A stretch of 64,000 bases of DNA from Chitinophaga sp. SYP-B3965. GTDB lineage: Bacteria; Bacteroidota; Bacteroidia; Chitinophagales; Chitinophagaceae. Every line of letters starts with the position of its first letter. Position 1 is the stretch's first letter. Shown piece after piece: positions 44,236 through 51,786 of this stretch. Below the pieces are notes generated by a model. The model saw nothing but the letters and a program-made list of their open reading frames with translations. It had not been told where the DNA came from and searched no databases. The translations under genes were made by a program, and so were the position numbers. The stretch is from the NCBI RefSeq assembly GCF_009647655.1, contig NZ_WJFD01000002.1, positions 248,001 to 312,000 on the forward strand, written 5' to 3'.

Positions 44236-44497
44236 GCGCGTCACAGGCAAAAATCCAGCGAGTGCATAAACATACCCCGCAAAACACATTGCTATCTAAT
44301 TAACCTAATTCTAAATAAAGGATCAGTACAGGTAAAAACCTGCAACCCGAAATACATGATCTAACCCTGCTATAGGACAACCTCCATAGCAAAGACGAAA
44401 AATCCGACAACAAAAAGGGAAGTAAAACAGCGCGAGATAACAGCAACGAATATACCCCTGAAATAAAAACAAACCTCCGTTCAATTTATTCATTCCG

Positions 44498-44570
44498 CAC
44501 GAGGGTGTTAACACCCAACTTAACAGTAACTTAACCACCAGTCCAAAAGACACACGCGCCTCGTGCTTTT
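44498..44570 (+). promoter_or_regulatory. Palindrome and long-range stem upstream of the zinc peptidase gene
   Basis: The 370 bp between the gltD terminator and 44606 hold no gene. They contain a perfect 14-bp palindrome GGGTGTTAACACCC (44503-44516) and a pair of 8-bp complementary arms GCACGAGG (44498-44505) and CCTCGTGC (44559-44566), the latter followed by TTTT. The palindrome may be an operator or the two may form alternative RNA structures; untested. Confidence 0.35.
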
Positions 44571-44605
44571 ATTTCTTAAATTTATCTAACTAAAACTGAT
44601 CCCAT

Positions 44606-45454
44606 ATGCGTTGGCAAGGACGTCAAAAAAGCGAAAATGTAGAAGATCGCCGCGGTTCATCCAGAGGCGGGCTCATAGCCGGAGGCGGCATCGGCACTAT
44701 TGTGATTGCTTTGATCGTCTACTTCCTTGGCGGGGACCCGTCCCAGGTAGTCAATATGCAACAGCAGCAAGCCCCCAGCCAGGGACAGCTCTCCCCGGAA
44801 CAGGAAGCCGCTGAAAAAGATGCCGCCGAATTCGTACAAGTGGTCCTCAAAGACACAGAAGACGTCTGGAACAAACTCTTTTCGGAAACAAATCAGCAGT
44901 ACCAGGAGCCAAAACTGGTTATGTTCACAGGCGTAGTGGAATCTGCCTGTGGCAATGCCAGCAGTGCATCCGGCCCATTTTATTGCCCTGCGGACCGGAA
45001 AGTATACATCGATCTTTCTTTCTACAACGAACTGAAAGATAAATTAAACGCCCCCGGAGACTTTGCCATGGCTTATGTGATTGCCCATGAAGTTGGCCAC
45101 CACGTACAAAACCTCCTCGGCATTTCCGAAAAAGTGCAAAGGGCCCGCTCCCAGCTCAGCGAAACAGAATACAATAAACTCTCCGTAAAACTGGAATTAC
45201 AAGCGGATTTCTTTGCCGGCGTTTGGGCCAACCATGCCCAGAAAATGCAAAACATCCTGGAACCGGGTGACATTGAAGAAGCCCTCAATGCCGCCAACGC
45301 CATCGGAGACGATCGCCTCCAAAAACAATCCCGCGGAGTAGTAGTACCGGATGCTTTCACACATGGCACTTCCGCCCAAAGGATGTACTGGTTCAAAAAA
45401 GGTTTCGAAACAGGCGACGTTCGCCAGGGTGATACATTTAACAGTAATCAATAG
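44606..45454 (+). CDS. YpfJ-like neutral zinc metallopeptidase
   Basis: 282 residues. Conserved N-terminus M-R-W-Q-G-R-Q-K-S-x-N-V-E-D-R-R, one membrane helix (about 22-44; G-G-G-I-G-T-I-V-I-A-L-I-V-Y-F-L), then a periplasmic domain with the zincin signature H-E-V-G-H-H-V-Q (about 163-170) and a downstream E-L-Q-A-D-F-F-A-G glutamate ligand. Family PF04228, physiological substrate unknown. Followed after 5 bp by the DUF1089 gene. Confidence 0.92.
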   Translation: MRWQGRQKSENVEDRRGSSRGGLIAGGGIGTIVIALIVYFLGGDPSQVVNMQQQQAPSQGQLSPEQEAAEKDAAEFVQVVLKDTEDVWNKLFSETNQQYQEPKLVMFTGVVESACGNASSASGPFYCPADRKVYIDLSFYNELKDKLNAPGDFAMAYVIAHEVGHHVQNLLGISEKVQRARSQLSETEYNKLSVKLELQADFFAGVWANHAQKMQNILEPGDIEEALNAANAIGDDRLQKQSRGVVVPDAFTHGTSAQRMYWFKKGFETGDVRQGDTFNSNQ

Positions 45455-45459
45455 ATATC

Positions 45460-46014
45460 ATGAAAAAACAAATAGTCTGGAAAGGACTGTTCCAGCAAAT
45501 GATGGAGTACTGCAATGTGGAAACAACGGAAACCGATATACGAATAGACGGGACTATCGTCGGTTACGGAGAGGACACGCCTTTTTCTGTTTCGTATGAT
45601 ATTATCACAGACCGCCTCTGGCAGGTAAGCTCTCTGGAAATGGCTGTAGAAAAATCCGGGGAATGTTCCTGGATCTCCCTGCAGCGAGACCCTGATGGCA
45701 AATGGACACAAAGCGGTCACATCCGTGAAGAGTGGGCCCATTGCATAGACATCGATATTTCTTTAACGCCGCTCACCAATACACTTCCCATCAAACGGCT
45801 CCAGTTAGAGCCACATCAACGTACAGAAATCGACGTCCTCTACATCAACATTTTCAAAGACGAGATCAAACCACTGAAACAATGGTACACAAAACTCAAC
45901 GATGAGTTATACCTTTTCGAGGGCGTGGTGAAAGATTTCAAAGCAGAAATAAAAGTGGATGATGAAGGTCTTGTTGTAGACTATCCAGAACTCTTCTCCC
46001 GCATCCAGTCTTAA
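45460..46014 (+). CDS. Putative glycolipid-binding (DUF1089) protein
   Basis: 184 residues, soluble, no signal peptide. The pattern W-K-G-L-F near the N-terminus, R-D-P-D-G-K-W, C-I-D-I-D-I-S-L-T-P-L-T-N-T-L-P-I-K-R-L and the C-terminal Y-L-F-E-G-V-V-K-D-F is that of the DUF1089/Glycolipid_bind family. Function unproven. 5 bp after the zinc peptidase; its stop overlaps that of the convergent lipase gene by 4 bp. Confidence 0.82.
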   Translation: MKKQIVWKGLFQQMMEYCNVETTETDIRIDGTIVGYGEDTPFSVSYDIITDRLWQVSSLEMAVEKSGECSWISLQRDPDGKWTQSGHIREEWAHCIDIDISLTPLTNTLPIKRLQLEPHQRTEIDVLYINIFKDEIKPLKQWYTKLNDELYLFEGVVKDFKAEIKVDDEGLVVDYPELFSRIQS

Positions 46015-47072
46015 AACCGATATTGCTTTTTCAACAGGTAAAGATATTGGGGAGGCATGTGATTGATGAATACATTCTTTCCATCAAACGGAAACTGCCT
46101 GTAATATTCCTCATCTGCCATCAGCACAATGGGAGATCCCGCCGTCATGTAATTATTACTATACACATACGCCGGTTGCTGAAACCCCGGCAGTTTTTTC
46201 CTGGACATCTTATACACAAAGCCCCCCAGGTATTTCCTGTAACGGCGAACAGAACGATTGGTTGCGCGGGTGAGCTTATTGTACACCATGTTACCATAGA
46301 GCCGCACAAAGAATTTCTGCTTTTTTAACGTTCCAGGAATTTCCATAAATGGGTTCACTGGATTAAAGTCTGTTACCCTTTGGAGAGATAAAGGTGTTTC
46401 CGGCACCCAGTCTGCACTGTTCACAATCCTGAACCCCCAGCCATCACGGGTGATGTAATCAAAATCATACGCATAAAAAAGATTCCCCGGTTTGGGTCCT
46501 GCACTGCAATACGTTTTATACTTTATATCCTTCGGCATGTCCGGTAAATATTCAAGATAAGAGCGCGTTAAAAAAGCAATCGCACCTCCCTGGCTATGCC
46601 CCATGATAATAAATTCGCGCGCGCCCTCTTTATACTGCGCTTTAATATGCGCAACAATATCCGGCGCCATAAACCCCAAAGACACCGTCCATCCCACATG
46701 CACATAAGCCGCAGCACTATCCGGCGCCAGTTTATAATCAAATCGAGTACTATCCGTTAATTGCAAAGACCCTTTCGCCGGGATCATCGCCGCATAGAAA
46801 TTGGCCAGCCAGCTTTCTGTTTTTTCTATCGTGCCCCTGATCTTGATCACCACCACCCCATCGCTCCGTTTCCATAAAAACCAGCGATTATAAAAACCCA
46901 CTTCCGGGGAAATGTAGAGGAGTTTAAAATTGTCAGGGTCCTTTATACTATCTCCCCGCTCAGAGAGGCTCAGCACATCATGGTATTCTTTAGGGTCAAA
47001 ACCAGGTTTCAGTTGTTGGCCGTGCAGGGGAAAATAAATGCAGGCCAGTAATCCGAAAATTAAACCACGCAT
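46011..47072 (-). CDS. Class 3 lipase family protein, exported
   Basis: 353 residues with a signal peptide (Y-F-P-L-H-G-Q). Alpha/beta hydrolase with V-V-I-K-I-R-G-T near residue 75 (oxyanion region), the nucleophile elbow M-G-H-S-Q-G-G-A-I near 168, and an Asp segment N-S-A-D-W-V-P. Family PF01764. It probably hydrolyses acyl esters at the cell surface or in the periplasm. Monocistronic. Confidence 0.85.
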   Translation of the reverse strand: MRGLIFGLLACIYFPLHGQQLKPGFDPKEYHDVLSLSERGDSIKDPDNFKLLYISPEVGFYNRWFLWKRSDGVVVIKIRGTIEKTESWLANFYAAMIPAKGSLQLTDSTRFDYKLAPDSAAAYVHVGWTVSLGFMAPDIVAHIKAQYKEGAREFIIMGHSQGGAIAFLTRSYLEYLPDMPKDIKYKTYCSAGPKPGNLFYAYDFDYITRDGWGFRIVNSADWVPETPLSLQRVTDFNPVNPFMEIPGTLKKQKFFVRLYGNMVYNKLTRATNRSVRRYRKYLGGFVYKMSRKKLPGFQQPAYVYSNNYMTAGSPIVLMADEEYYRQFPFDGKNVFINHMPPQYLYLLKKQYRF

Positions 47073-47153
47073 GTTTTTTTATTTTTTATAAACATAACAA
47101 AAAGGAGGCAGCAAAGTTGATATCCTGTAATTTGCAATACTAACTATACGCAC

Positions 47154-47651
47154 ATGTTAACTATCACCAAAGCAACGCCGGATCAGATTCATATCATTCA
47201 GGAGATTGCTTACATCACCTGGCCGGAAACTTTTGGAAAGATCCTTTCCGCAGAACAGATCACTTACATGCTGGGCATGATGTACGACGATGCATCGCTA
47301 CGCAGCCAGATCACAGAACGCGGTCATGTTTTTCTTTTAGCTAATGTAGACGGGGTCTTCGGCGGTTTTGCTTCTTATGAATTGAAATATAAAAATAGTC
47401 TGGTCGCAAAATTGCATAAGATCTATATCCGTCCGGATATGCAGGGCAAAAATGTAGGCAAAGTACTCATGACGGAAGTGGCGGGTATTGCAAGGGAAGC
47501 CGGGATGCAATATCTTACCCTCAACGTGAACCGCGGAAATAATGCAGTGGGGTTCTATCAACGCTACGGTTTTGAAAAGACCGGTGAAGAAGACATCGAT
47601 ATCGGGAACGGCTATTTTATGAACGACGCTATTATGCAGATGACATTATGA
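47154..47651 (+). CDS. GNAT family N-acetyltransferase
   Basis: 165 residues. Acetyl-CoA site I-Y-I-R-P-D-M-Q-G-K-N-V-G-K-V-L near residues 85-100 (Q-x-x-G-x-G-type loop), then L-T-L-N-V-N-R-G-N-N-A-V-G-F-Y-Q-R-Y-G-F-E. Substrate unknown. Its stop overlaps the start of rlpA (ATGA), so the two are translationally linked. Confidence 0.9.
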   Translation: MLTITKATPDQIHIIQEIAYITWPETFGKILSAEQITYMLGMMYDDASLRSQITERGHVFLLANVDGVFGGFASYELKYKNSLVAKLHKIYIRPDMQGKNVGKVLMTEVAGIAREAGMQYLTLNVNRGNNAVGFYQRYGFEKTGEEDIDIGNGYFMNDAIMQMTL

Positions 47652-48013
47652 TACAACGCAATTACATTTGGCTCATCGCCATCCTGTGTTTCGCCACCAC
47701 ATCCTGTGCCCGCAAAATTACCGAAAGCGGAAAAGCCTCTTACTATGCAGATAAGTTCCAGGGCCGCAAAACCGCCAATGGCGAAACTTTCAAACAGCAA
47801 AAGATGACTGCCGCGCATCCCACTTTACCCTTCGGCACCAAAGTAAAAGTCACCAATCTCAATAACGGCCGCAGCGTAAAAGTCAGGGTAAACGACAGAG
47901 GCCCCTTTGTTGCCGGACGCATCATCGACCTCTCCAAAAAAGCAGCCCGCAAATTAGGTATGTTGCAAACCGGAGTGGCCACAGTGAAGCTGAAATACAA
48001 GAAGAAACGATAG
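47648..48013 (+). CDS. RlpA-like septal ring lipoprotein (DPBB domain)
   Basis: 121 residues, lipoprotein signal with lipobox T-T-S-C (Cys19). A double-psi beta-barrel follows: G-K-A-S-Y-Y-A-D, T-A-N-G-E-T-F, A-A-H-P-T-L-P-F-G-T-K-V, R-V-N-D-R-G-P-F and I-I-D-L-S-K-K-A-A-R-K-L. RlpA proteins bind and in some species cleave denuded peptidoglycan glycans. No SPOR domain here. Overlaps the GNAT gene by 4 bp. Confidence 0.9.
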   Translation: MIQRNYIWLIAILCFATTSCARKITESGKASYYADKFQGRKTANGETFKQQKMTAAHPTLPFGTKVKVTNLNNGRSVKVRVNDRGPFVAGRIIDLSKKAARKLGMLQTGVATVKLKYKKKR

Positions 48014-48084
48014 CATTAAATTTAGCTTACGTCTTTCTATTATCGGTTTTTCGTCATATATTCGGGTAATTGATGTGTTGACAT

Positions 48085-48615
48085 ATGGATACCTGGTTTA
48101 CCCTACCTACCGTTTCCAATGAACGCCCTCAGATGAATAACCTGCCCGCGTATCCCGATTTCACCGTAACATTATCCCGTGAAGATTGGAGGCAGGCAGA
48201 GTTTATCAACATCCACAAACTTTGCACCGTTGGCGAAGAAGTGGATGAGATCAAAGACATCTGGATCAATCACAGTAAGGAATCCGCAGAAGGAATACGT
48301 TTGTTTCATGAACTGCATATCCGTAAGCTGATCGGCCCTGCTGAATTGTTTATCCCTCTCTTTGAACTCAAAGCATTGCTACGTAGTGATTCCCTTGGCA
48401 GTATAGCTTTTGATCAGCATCCGGGCTTCGTGAAAAATGGATTTGCACTAACCACCTCCGCCAGCTGTTATTACGGCCTGGAAGAAAATGGCGTGGTAAA
48501 GTATTTGTGCATGCACCACAGCCTCCCTCCCGCCGAACGGGAAATTGCCCGCATCATCAAATCCTTCTCCCTCATCTTCGTTAACTGGTACAGCTGTAAT
48601 ATTCAAACGCCCTGA
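48085..48615 (+). CDS. Hypothetical protein
   Basis: 176 residues, soluble, no signal peptide or membrane segment. An internal Met at 48133 is an alternative start. Not recognised: it has mixed alpha/beta composition with a Cys-containing C-terminus (S-A-S-C-Y-Y-G, W-Y-S-C-N). It lies between rlpA and the DUF3472 gene on the same strand. Confidence 0.65.
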   Translation: MDTWFTLPTVSNERPQMNNLPAYPDFTVTLSREDWRQAEFINIHKLCTVGEEVDEIKDIWINHSKESAEGIRLFHELHIRKLIGPAELFIPLFELKALLRSDSLGSIAFDQHPGFVKNGFALTTSASCYYGLEENGVVKYLCMHHSLPPAEREIARIIKSFSLIFVNWYSCNIQTP

Positions 48616-48647
48616 AGTAACCCAATTGTCACTTTTCCAAAAAGCAC

Positions 48648-48678
48648 TTGCATCTGCAGTAGTCCTCTGCTTAATTTG
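48648..48678 (+). promoter_or_regulatory. Promoter of the DUF3472 gene
   Basis: TTG (48648-48650), 20-nt spacer, TTAATTTG (48671-48678; 7/8 match). The ATG at 48684 follows 5 nt later, a leaderless spacing. Confidence 0.5.
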
Positions 48679-48683
48679 TATAT

Positions 48684-49952
48684 ATGATAAAGCAAAGCTA
48701 CTCTCTGTTAATGCTGGGATTCCTGGCAATCGCAAACCTGTCTCTCGCACAAACTGCGCAAAACGCGCAAACCACCCTCCCCGGTTTCACCGCATACGCC
48801 GTTCCTGAAGAAAATGGTGTAGATATTTCCGGAAGGCAAGGCGTCGTAAAGTGGACGGACAGCACGAACACCGTAAATTTTTATTTCCACACATCTCACC
48901 CCGGCGCCCTGAAAATGGCCATCCAGGCCAAAAGCGACGCCCCATCAAAAATCAAAGTGAGCTTCAACGGCATCGAAAAAATAATTTCGGTGACTAACGG
49001 CACAGACTACACGACCATCCCGGTACTGCAAACAAAACTGAAGGACACCGGCTTTTACACCATCAGCCTGAAGGGCCTTGAAAAACAAGGAACAGTATAT
49101 GCAGATGTAAAAGGGATCACCCTGGAAGGCCCCGCCACAAAGGATATCCAGTTCAATCCAAAACCCTGGCGCCGTTCTGCATCCGTACATTTAGGTTACA
49201 CCGTACCGGATGATAAAAACGTAGAATGGTTCTACGGTGAGATCAATGTTCCCGTTGGCCAGGATAAACTGGGCACGTATTTTATGTCCTGCGGATTTCA
49301 CCGCGGCTACTTTGGCATGCAGGTGAATGGCCCCAAAGAAAGAAGGATTATTTTCTCCGTGTGGGATTCCGGCAAAGAACCGGATAGCCGGGATAAGGTA
49401 AAGTATGAAGACCAGGTAACACTGATCGGGAAAGGAGATAGTGTGGTAGCATCTGGTTTTGGCGGAGAAGGAACCGGTGGCCACAGCCATTGGCTCTACA
49501 ACTGGAAAGCCGGCGAAACTTATCGTTTCCTCATGCACGCAGTACCAACCGGAACCAACACACAATACACCGCGTACTTCTATGTGCCGGAACACAAAGA
49601 ATGGAAAATGATCGCCAGCTTCCGCGCTCCGAAAGACGGCAAGTACATGGGCCACCTCTATTCTTTCCTGGAAAACTTCAGCTTTGAAAACGGATACCTC
49701 CACCGCAAAGGATATTTCGGCAATCATTGGGTAAAAACGGATACCGGCGAATGGATTGAACTCACCAAAGCCCGATTCACCAATGACGCTACCGCCAAAG
49801 CAAAAGACCGCCTGGATTTTGGCGGCGGATCAGAAAATGGCATGTTCTACCTCTGGACTGCAGGCTTCATTCCCGCAAACGCCAAACTGGGAGACATTTT
49901 CGAACGACCGGCATTGGGAAAACACCCCGAGATCGACTTACCTAAATTCTAA
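48684..49952 (+). CDS. DUF5077/DUF3472 domain exported protein
   Basis: 422 residues, signal peptide (N-L-S-L-A-Q). N-terminal beta-sandwich of DUF5077 type (about 30-150; carbohydrate-binding-like), then DUF3472 (about 170-400) with W-F-Y-G-E-I-N-V-P, S-C-G-F-H-R-G-Y-F-G-M-Q and G-T-G-G-H-S-H. Members are frequent in polysaccharide-using Bacteroidota; no proven activity is known to me. It ends at a strong terminator. Confidence 0.88.
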   Translation: MIKQSYSLLMLGFLAIANLSLAQTAQNAQTTLPGFTAYAVPEENGVDISGRQGVVKWTDSTNTVNFYFHTSHPGALKMAIQAKSDAPSKIKVSFNGIEKIISVTNGTDYTTIPVLQTKLKDTGFYTISLKGLEKQGTVYADVKGITLEGPATKDIQFNPKPWRRSASVHLGYTVPDDKNVEWFYGEINVPVGQDKLGTYFMSCGFHRGYFGMQVNGPKERRIIFSVWDSGKEPDSRDKVKYEDQVTLIGKGDSVVASGFGGEGTGGHSHWLYNWKAGETYRFLMHAVPTGTNTQYTAYFYVPEHKEWKMIASFRAPKDGKYMGHLYSFLENFSFENGYLHRKGYFGNHWVKTDTGEWIELTKARFTNDATAKAKDRLDFGGGSENGMFYLWTAGFIPANAKLGDIFERPALGKHPEIDLPKF

Positions 49953-49956
49953 TAAC

Positions 49957-49982
49957 GGGCCCGGCTAACACCGGGCTTTTTT
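49957..49982 (+). terminator. Intrinsic terminator of the DUF3472 gene
   Basis: GCCCGG (49959-49964), loop CTAACA, CCGGGC (49971-49976), T6. Confidence 0.8.
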
Positions 49983-50008
49983 ATGCCTATTTTGTCAAGC
50001 TAAGCAAT

Positions 50009-50055
50009 CATTATGTAAAATATATTTGACATTATGTAAAACATCCCTATCTTTG
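50009..50055 (+). promoter_or_regulatory. Promoter with two operator-like direct repeats for the membrane/HTH pair
   Basis: TTTG (50025-50028), 19-nt spacer, TATCTTTG (50048-50055): a textbook Bacteroidota promoter. The exact 12-mer CATTATGTAAAA occurs at 50009-50020 and 50030-50041, a 21-bp (two helical turns) repeat on either side of the -33 element, well placed for autoregulation by the downstream HTH protein. Confidence 0.65.
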
Positions 50056-50072
50056 GTAAAAATACATCCGCT

Positions 50073-50489
50073 ATGAAATCTAATTATCTCTTACCGCACA
50101 TTTACAAAAAGATCGGCTGGTTTATCACCATTCCTTTATTTTTTATAGGGCTTATCTTCTTCCCCCTCAATGACACATTAGAGATCTTCAGAGCACCCAG
50201 CTGGTTTGACTCTTTCCCCGGTGAATATTCTGATGAAGTGATTTCTGCCGGTTTGATCATTGGCATGTTGCTGGTTGCCTTCAGCCGGGAAAAGATCGAA
50301 GACGAATACATTAACAAGATCCGGTTGGAATCTCTCCAGATCTCCGTGCTGATAAATTATCTCTTGCTGATCATTTGCATACTTGTTGTGTATAACATGG
50401 ATTTTCTGGCGGTGATGGCTTACAACATGTTCACCATCCTGCTTCTTTTCATCATCCGGTTTAATTTCATAATTTACCGCAACAAGTAA
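50073..50489 (+). CDS. Small multi-pass membrane protein
   Basis: 138 residues with about four hydrophobic segments (about 15-30, 55-70, 88-105, 110-130). No family recognised with confidence. It is followed 6 bp later by an HTH regulator gene, an arrangement common in many phyla for small membrane protein/XRE pairs; the membrane protein may be the regulator's target or its sensor. Confidence 0.8.
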   Translation: MKSNYLLPHIYKKIGWFITIPLFFIGLIFFPLNDTLEIFRAPSWFDSFPGEYSDEVISAGLIIGMLLVAFSREKIEDEYINKIRLESLQISVLINYLLLIICILVVYNMDFLAVMAYNMFTILLLFIIRFNFIIYRNK

Positions 50490-50495
50490 CGCCTT

Positions 50496-50696
50496 ATGAA
50501 AAACAGCATCAAAGTGGAACGCGCCAGGAAGAATCTCACACAGGATGAGCTGGCCAGGCTGGTAGGCGTTTCCAGGCAAACCATCAATACCATCGAGTCT
50601 AATAAATATGTGCCTTCCACCATTCTGGCCCTGAAAATTTCGAGGGTATTCGAAAAGCCGCTGGAACAAGTTTTTGAGTTGGAAGAAGGAGATTAG
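50496..50696 (+). CDS. XRE/Cro-type helix-turn-helix regulator
   Basis: 66 residues, essentially one HTH_3 domain: K-V-E-R-A-R-K-N-L-T-Q-D-E-L-A-R-L-V-G then S-R-Q-T-I-N-T-I-E-S-N-K-Y-V-P-S. The size and sequence match the YozG/Cro-like group that lack a sensor domain. Cotranscribed with the membrane-protein gene; a likely target is the 12-bp direct repeat at the operon promoter. Terminator at 50721. Confidence 0.93.
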   Translation: MKNSIKVERARKNLTQDELARLVGVSRQTINTIESNKYVPSTILALKISRVFEKPLEQVFELEEGD

Positions 50697-50720
50697 GTAG
50701 CCGGCAGCTGATCATTATTC

Positions 50721-50762
50721 AGCCGCCGTTGTGTCACTCACTTCGGCGGTTGGTTCTTTTTT
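50721..50762 (+). terminator. Intrinsic terminator of the HTH operon
   Basis: AGCCGCCG (50721-50728) pairs with CGGCGGTT (50744-50751) with one G-T pair; a T-rich run ends at 50762. Confidence 0.65.
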
Positions 50763-50858
50763 ATACTTTGCTTAGGGGGCTATGAATCGCAACGCTGGCG
50801 CAAGTCTTGTGCCGCAAGCCTCCTGCGCGTGAGCTGACTTGTGCTCAAGGTGCTCAGC
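50763..50858 (+). ncRNA. Candidate small structured RNA or GC-rich repeat element
   Basis: Between a terminator and the tail of the next gene lies a GC-rich island. It begins near a -7-like TATACTTTG (50763-50770 area), has a hairpin GGCGCAA / TTGTGCC (50797-50803, 50807-50813) and a second one GCTGA / TCAGC (50833-50837, 50854-50858) enclosing CTTG/CAAG. A 16-codon frame starting at ATG 50782 is also possible. I cannot tell a small RNA from a dispersed repeat. Confidence 0.3.
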
Positions 50859-50867
50859 AAAAACAAT

Positions 50868-51578
50868 TCATTTCCTCTCCCCAATTTTCAACTCCTCTCT
50901 CGTCTGCACAATATTCATCGCCAGCGGATTCACGTATTGCACCAAAAATTTTGCCCGCATATTTTCGTTGAACACTTTCGTCGTATCCAGCATCCGTTCC
51001 GCTTCCATAAAGAGTTCCCGGGTTTGATCTGAAAAATGATGATCCAGTTTATCCTGGTAAAATAACCACACCGCCTTCACGCCGGCTAAAGCTCCCTTCG
51101 TATCCGCCACGCCATTTTCACTCGTCTCAAATGCTTTCATCTTTCCCATTTCCATCTCCATCGCATCAAACAATTGTGCGTCTGTAGATAACAATGTATC
51201 CGTCGATCTTCCTAAGTGATCAATATGACTGATCACCTGGAGCGTTTCTCTTCTCATCGCCGCAGTATCATTCAATGTGATACTGTCCCATCCGCTCAAA
51301 GCCTCTGCCGTAGCGGGATCAAAGTACCCTGCAAATAATTCCAGTTTCTTGTAAGCGTCCCGCGTATCCCTGAATTGTTTTTGTATTTCTGTTGCTTTTT
51401 TATGCCCCGTTACCGCTTGCAGGAATTGATGAGATTCCTTTTGCAAAACGCGAAATTGTATACCATACCAGTCAATAGCATGCGCTGCTTCCGAAGAAAG
51501 TTTTTTCGGCCGCTGTCCGTTGATAATGGAAAAAATTCCGGCGAAGAACGCTACGACAATAAAGATACCTGGACGCAT
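50868..51578 (-). CDS. Hypothetical exported protein
   Basis: 236 residues with an N-terminal hydrophobic segment (I-V-V-A-F-F-A-G-I-F-S-I-I). The remainder is helical. The stretch Y-K-K-L-E-L-F-A-G-Y-F-D-P-A-T-A-E-A-L-S resembles the N-terminal helical domain that precedes the haem domains in some Bacteroidota di-haem cytochrome c peroxidases, but no C-x-x-C-H motif is present. I leave the function open. Monocistronic. Confidence 0.65.
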   Translation of the reverse strand: MRPGIFIVVAFFAGIFSIINGQRPKKLSSEAAHAIDWYGIQFRVLQKESHQFLQAVTGHKKATEIQKQFRDTRDAYKKLELFAGYFDPATAEALSGWDSITLNDTAAMRRETLQVISHIDHLGRSTDTLLSTDAQLFDAMEMEMGKMKAFETSENGVADTKGALAGVKAVWLFYQDKLDHHFSDQTRELFMEAERMLDTTKVFNENMRAKFLVQYVNPLAMNIVQTREELKIGERK

Positions 51579-51755
51579 ATATTTTTATTAAAAGGGATGT
51601 TGGGATAGAAAGGACCCCTCCTTTCGGGAAGGGTCCTCGTACTTCTTCAGGGTTAAGAAAGAAATTGGATTACCTGAAACTAACACTTCTATGTTACCCC
51701 AGTGTTACGATCTCTTTTTTTTAACAGGAACAATGGCATTCCCCTTGCAGTGAGA

Positions 51756-51778
51756 TTTATGCTATTTTAGCATAAAAT
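51756..51778 (+). promoter_or_regulatory. Inverted repeat and promoter-like element before corA
   Basis: TTTATGCTA (51756-51764), spacer TTT, TAGCATAAA (51768-51776), a perfect 9-bp inverted repeat. It overlaps a 7/8 -7-like box TATTTTAG (51763-51770) and contains the 18-bp element shared with 23313-23330. A second hairpin (AGGACCC/GGGTCCT, 51612-51638) lies further upstream. Confidence 0.45.
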
Positions 51779-51786
51779 CTCCAAGA

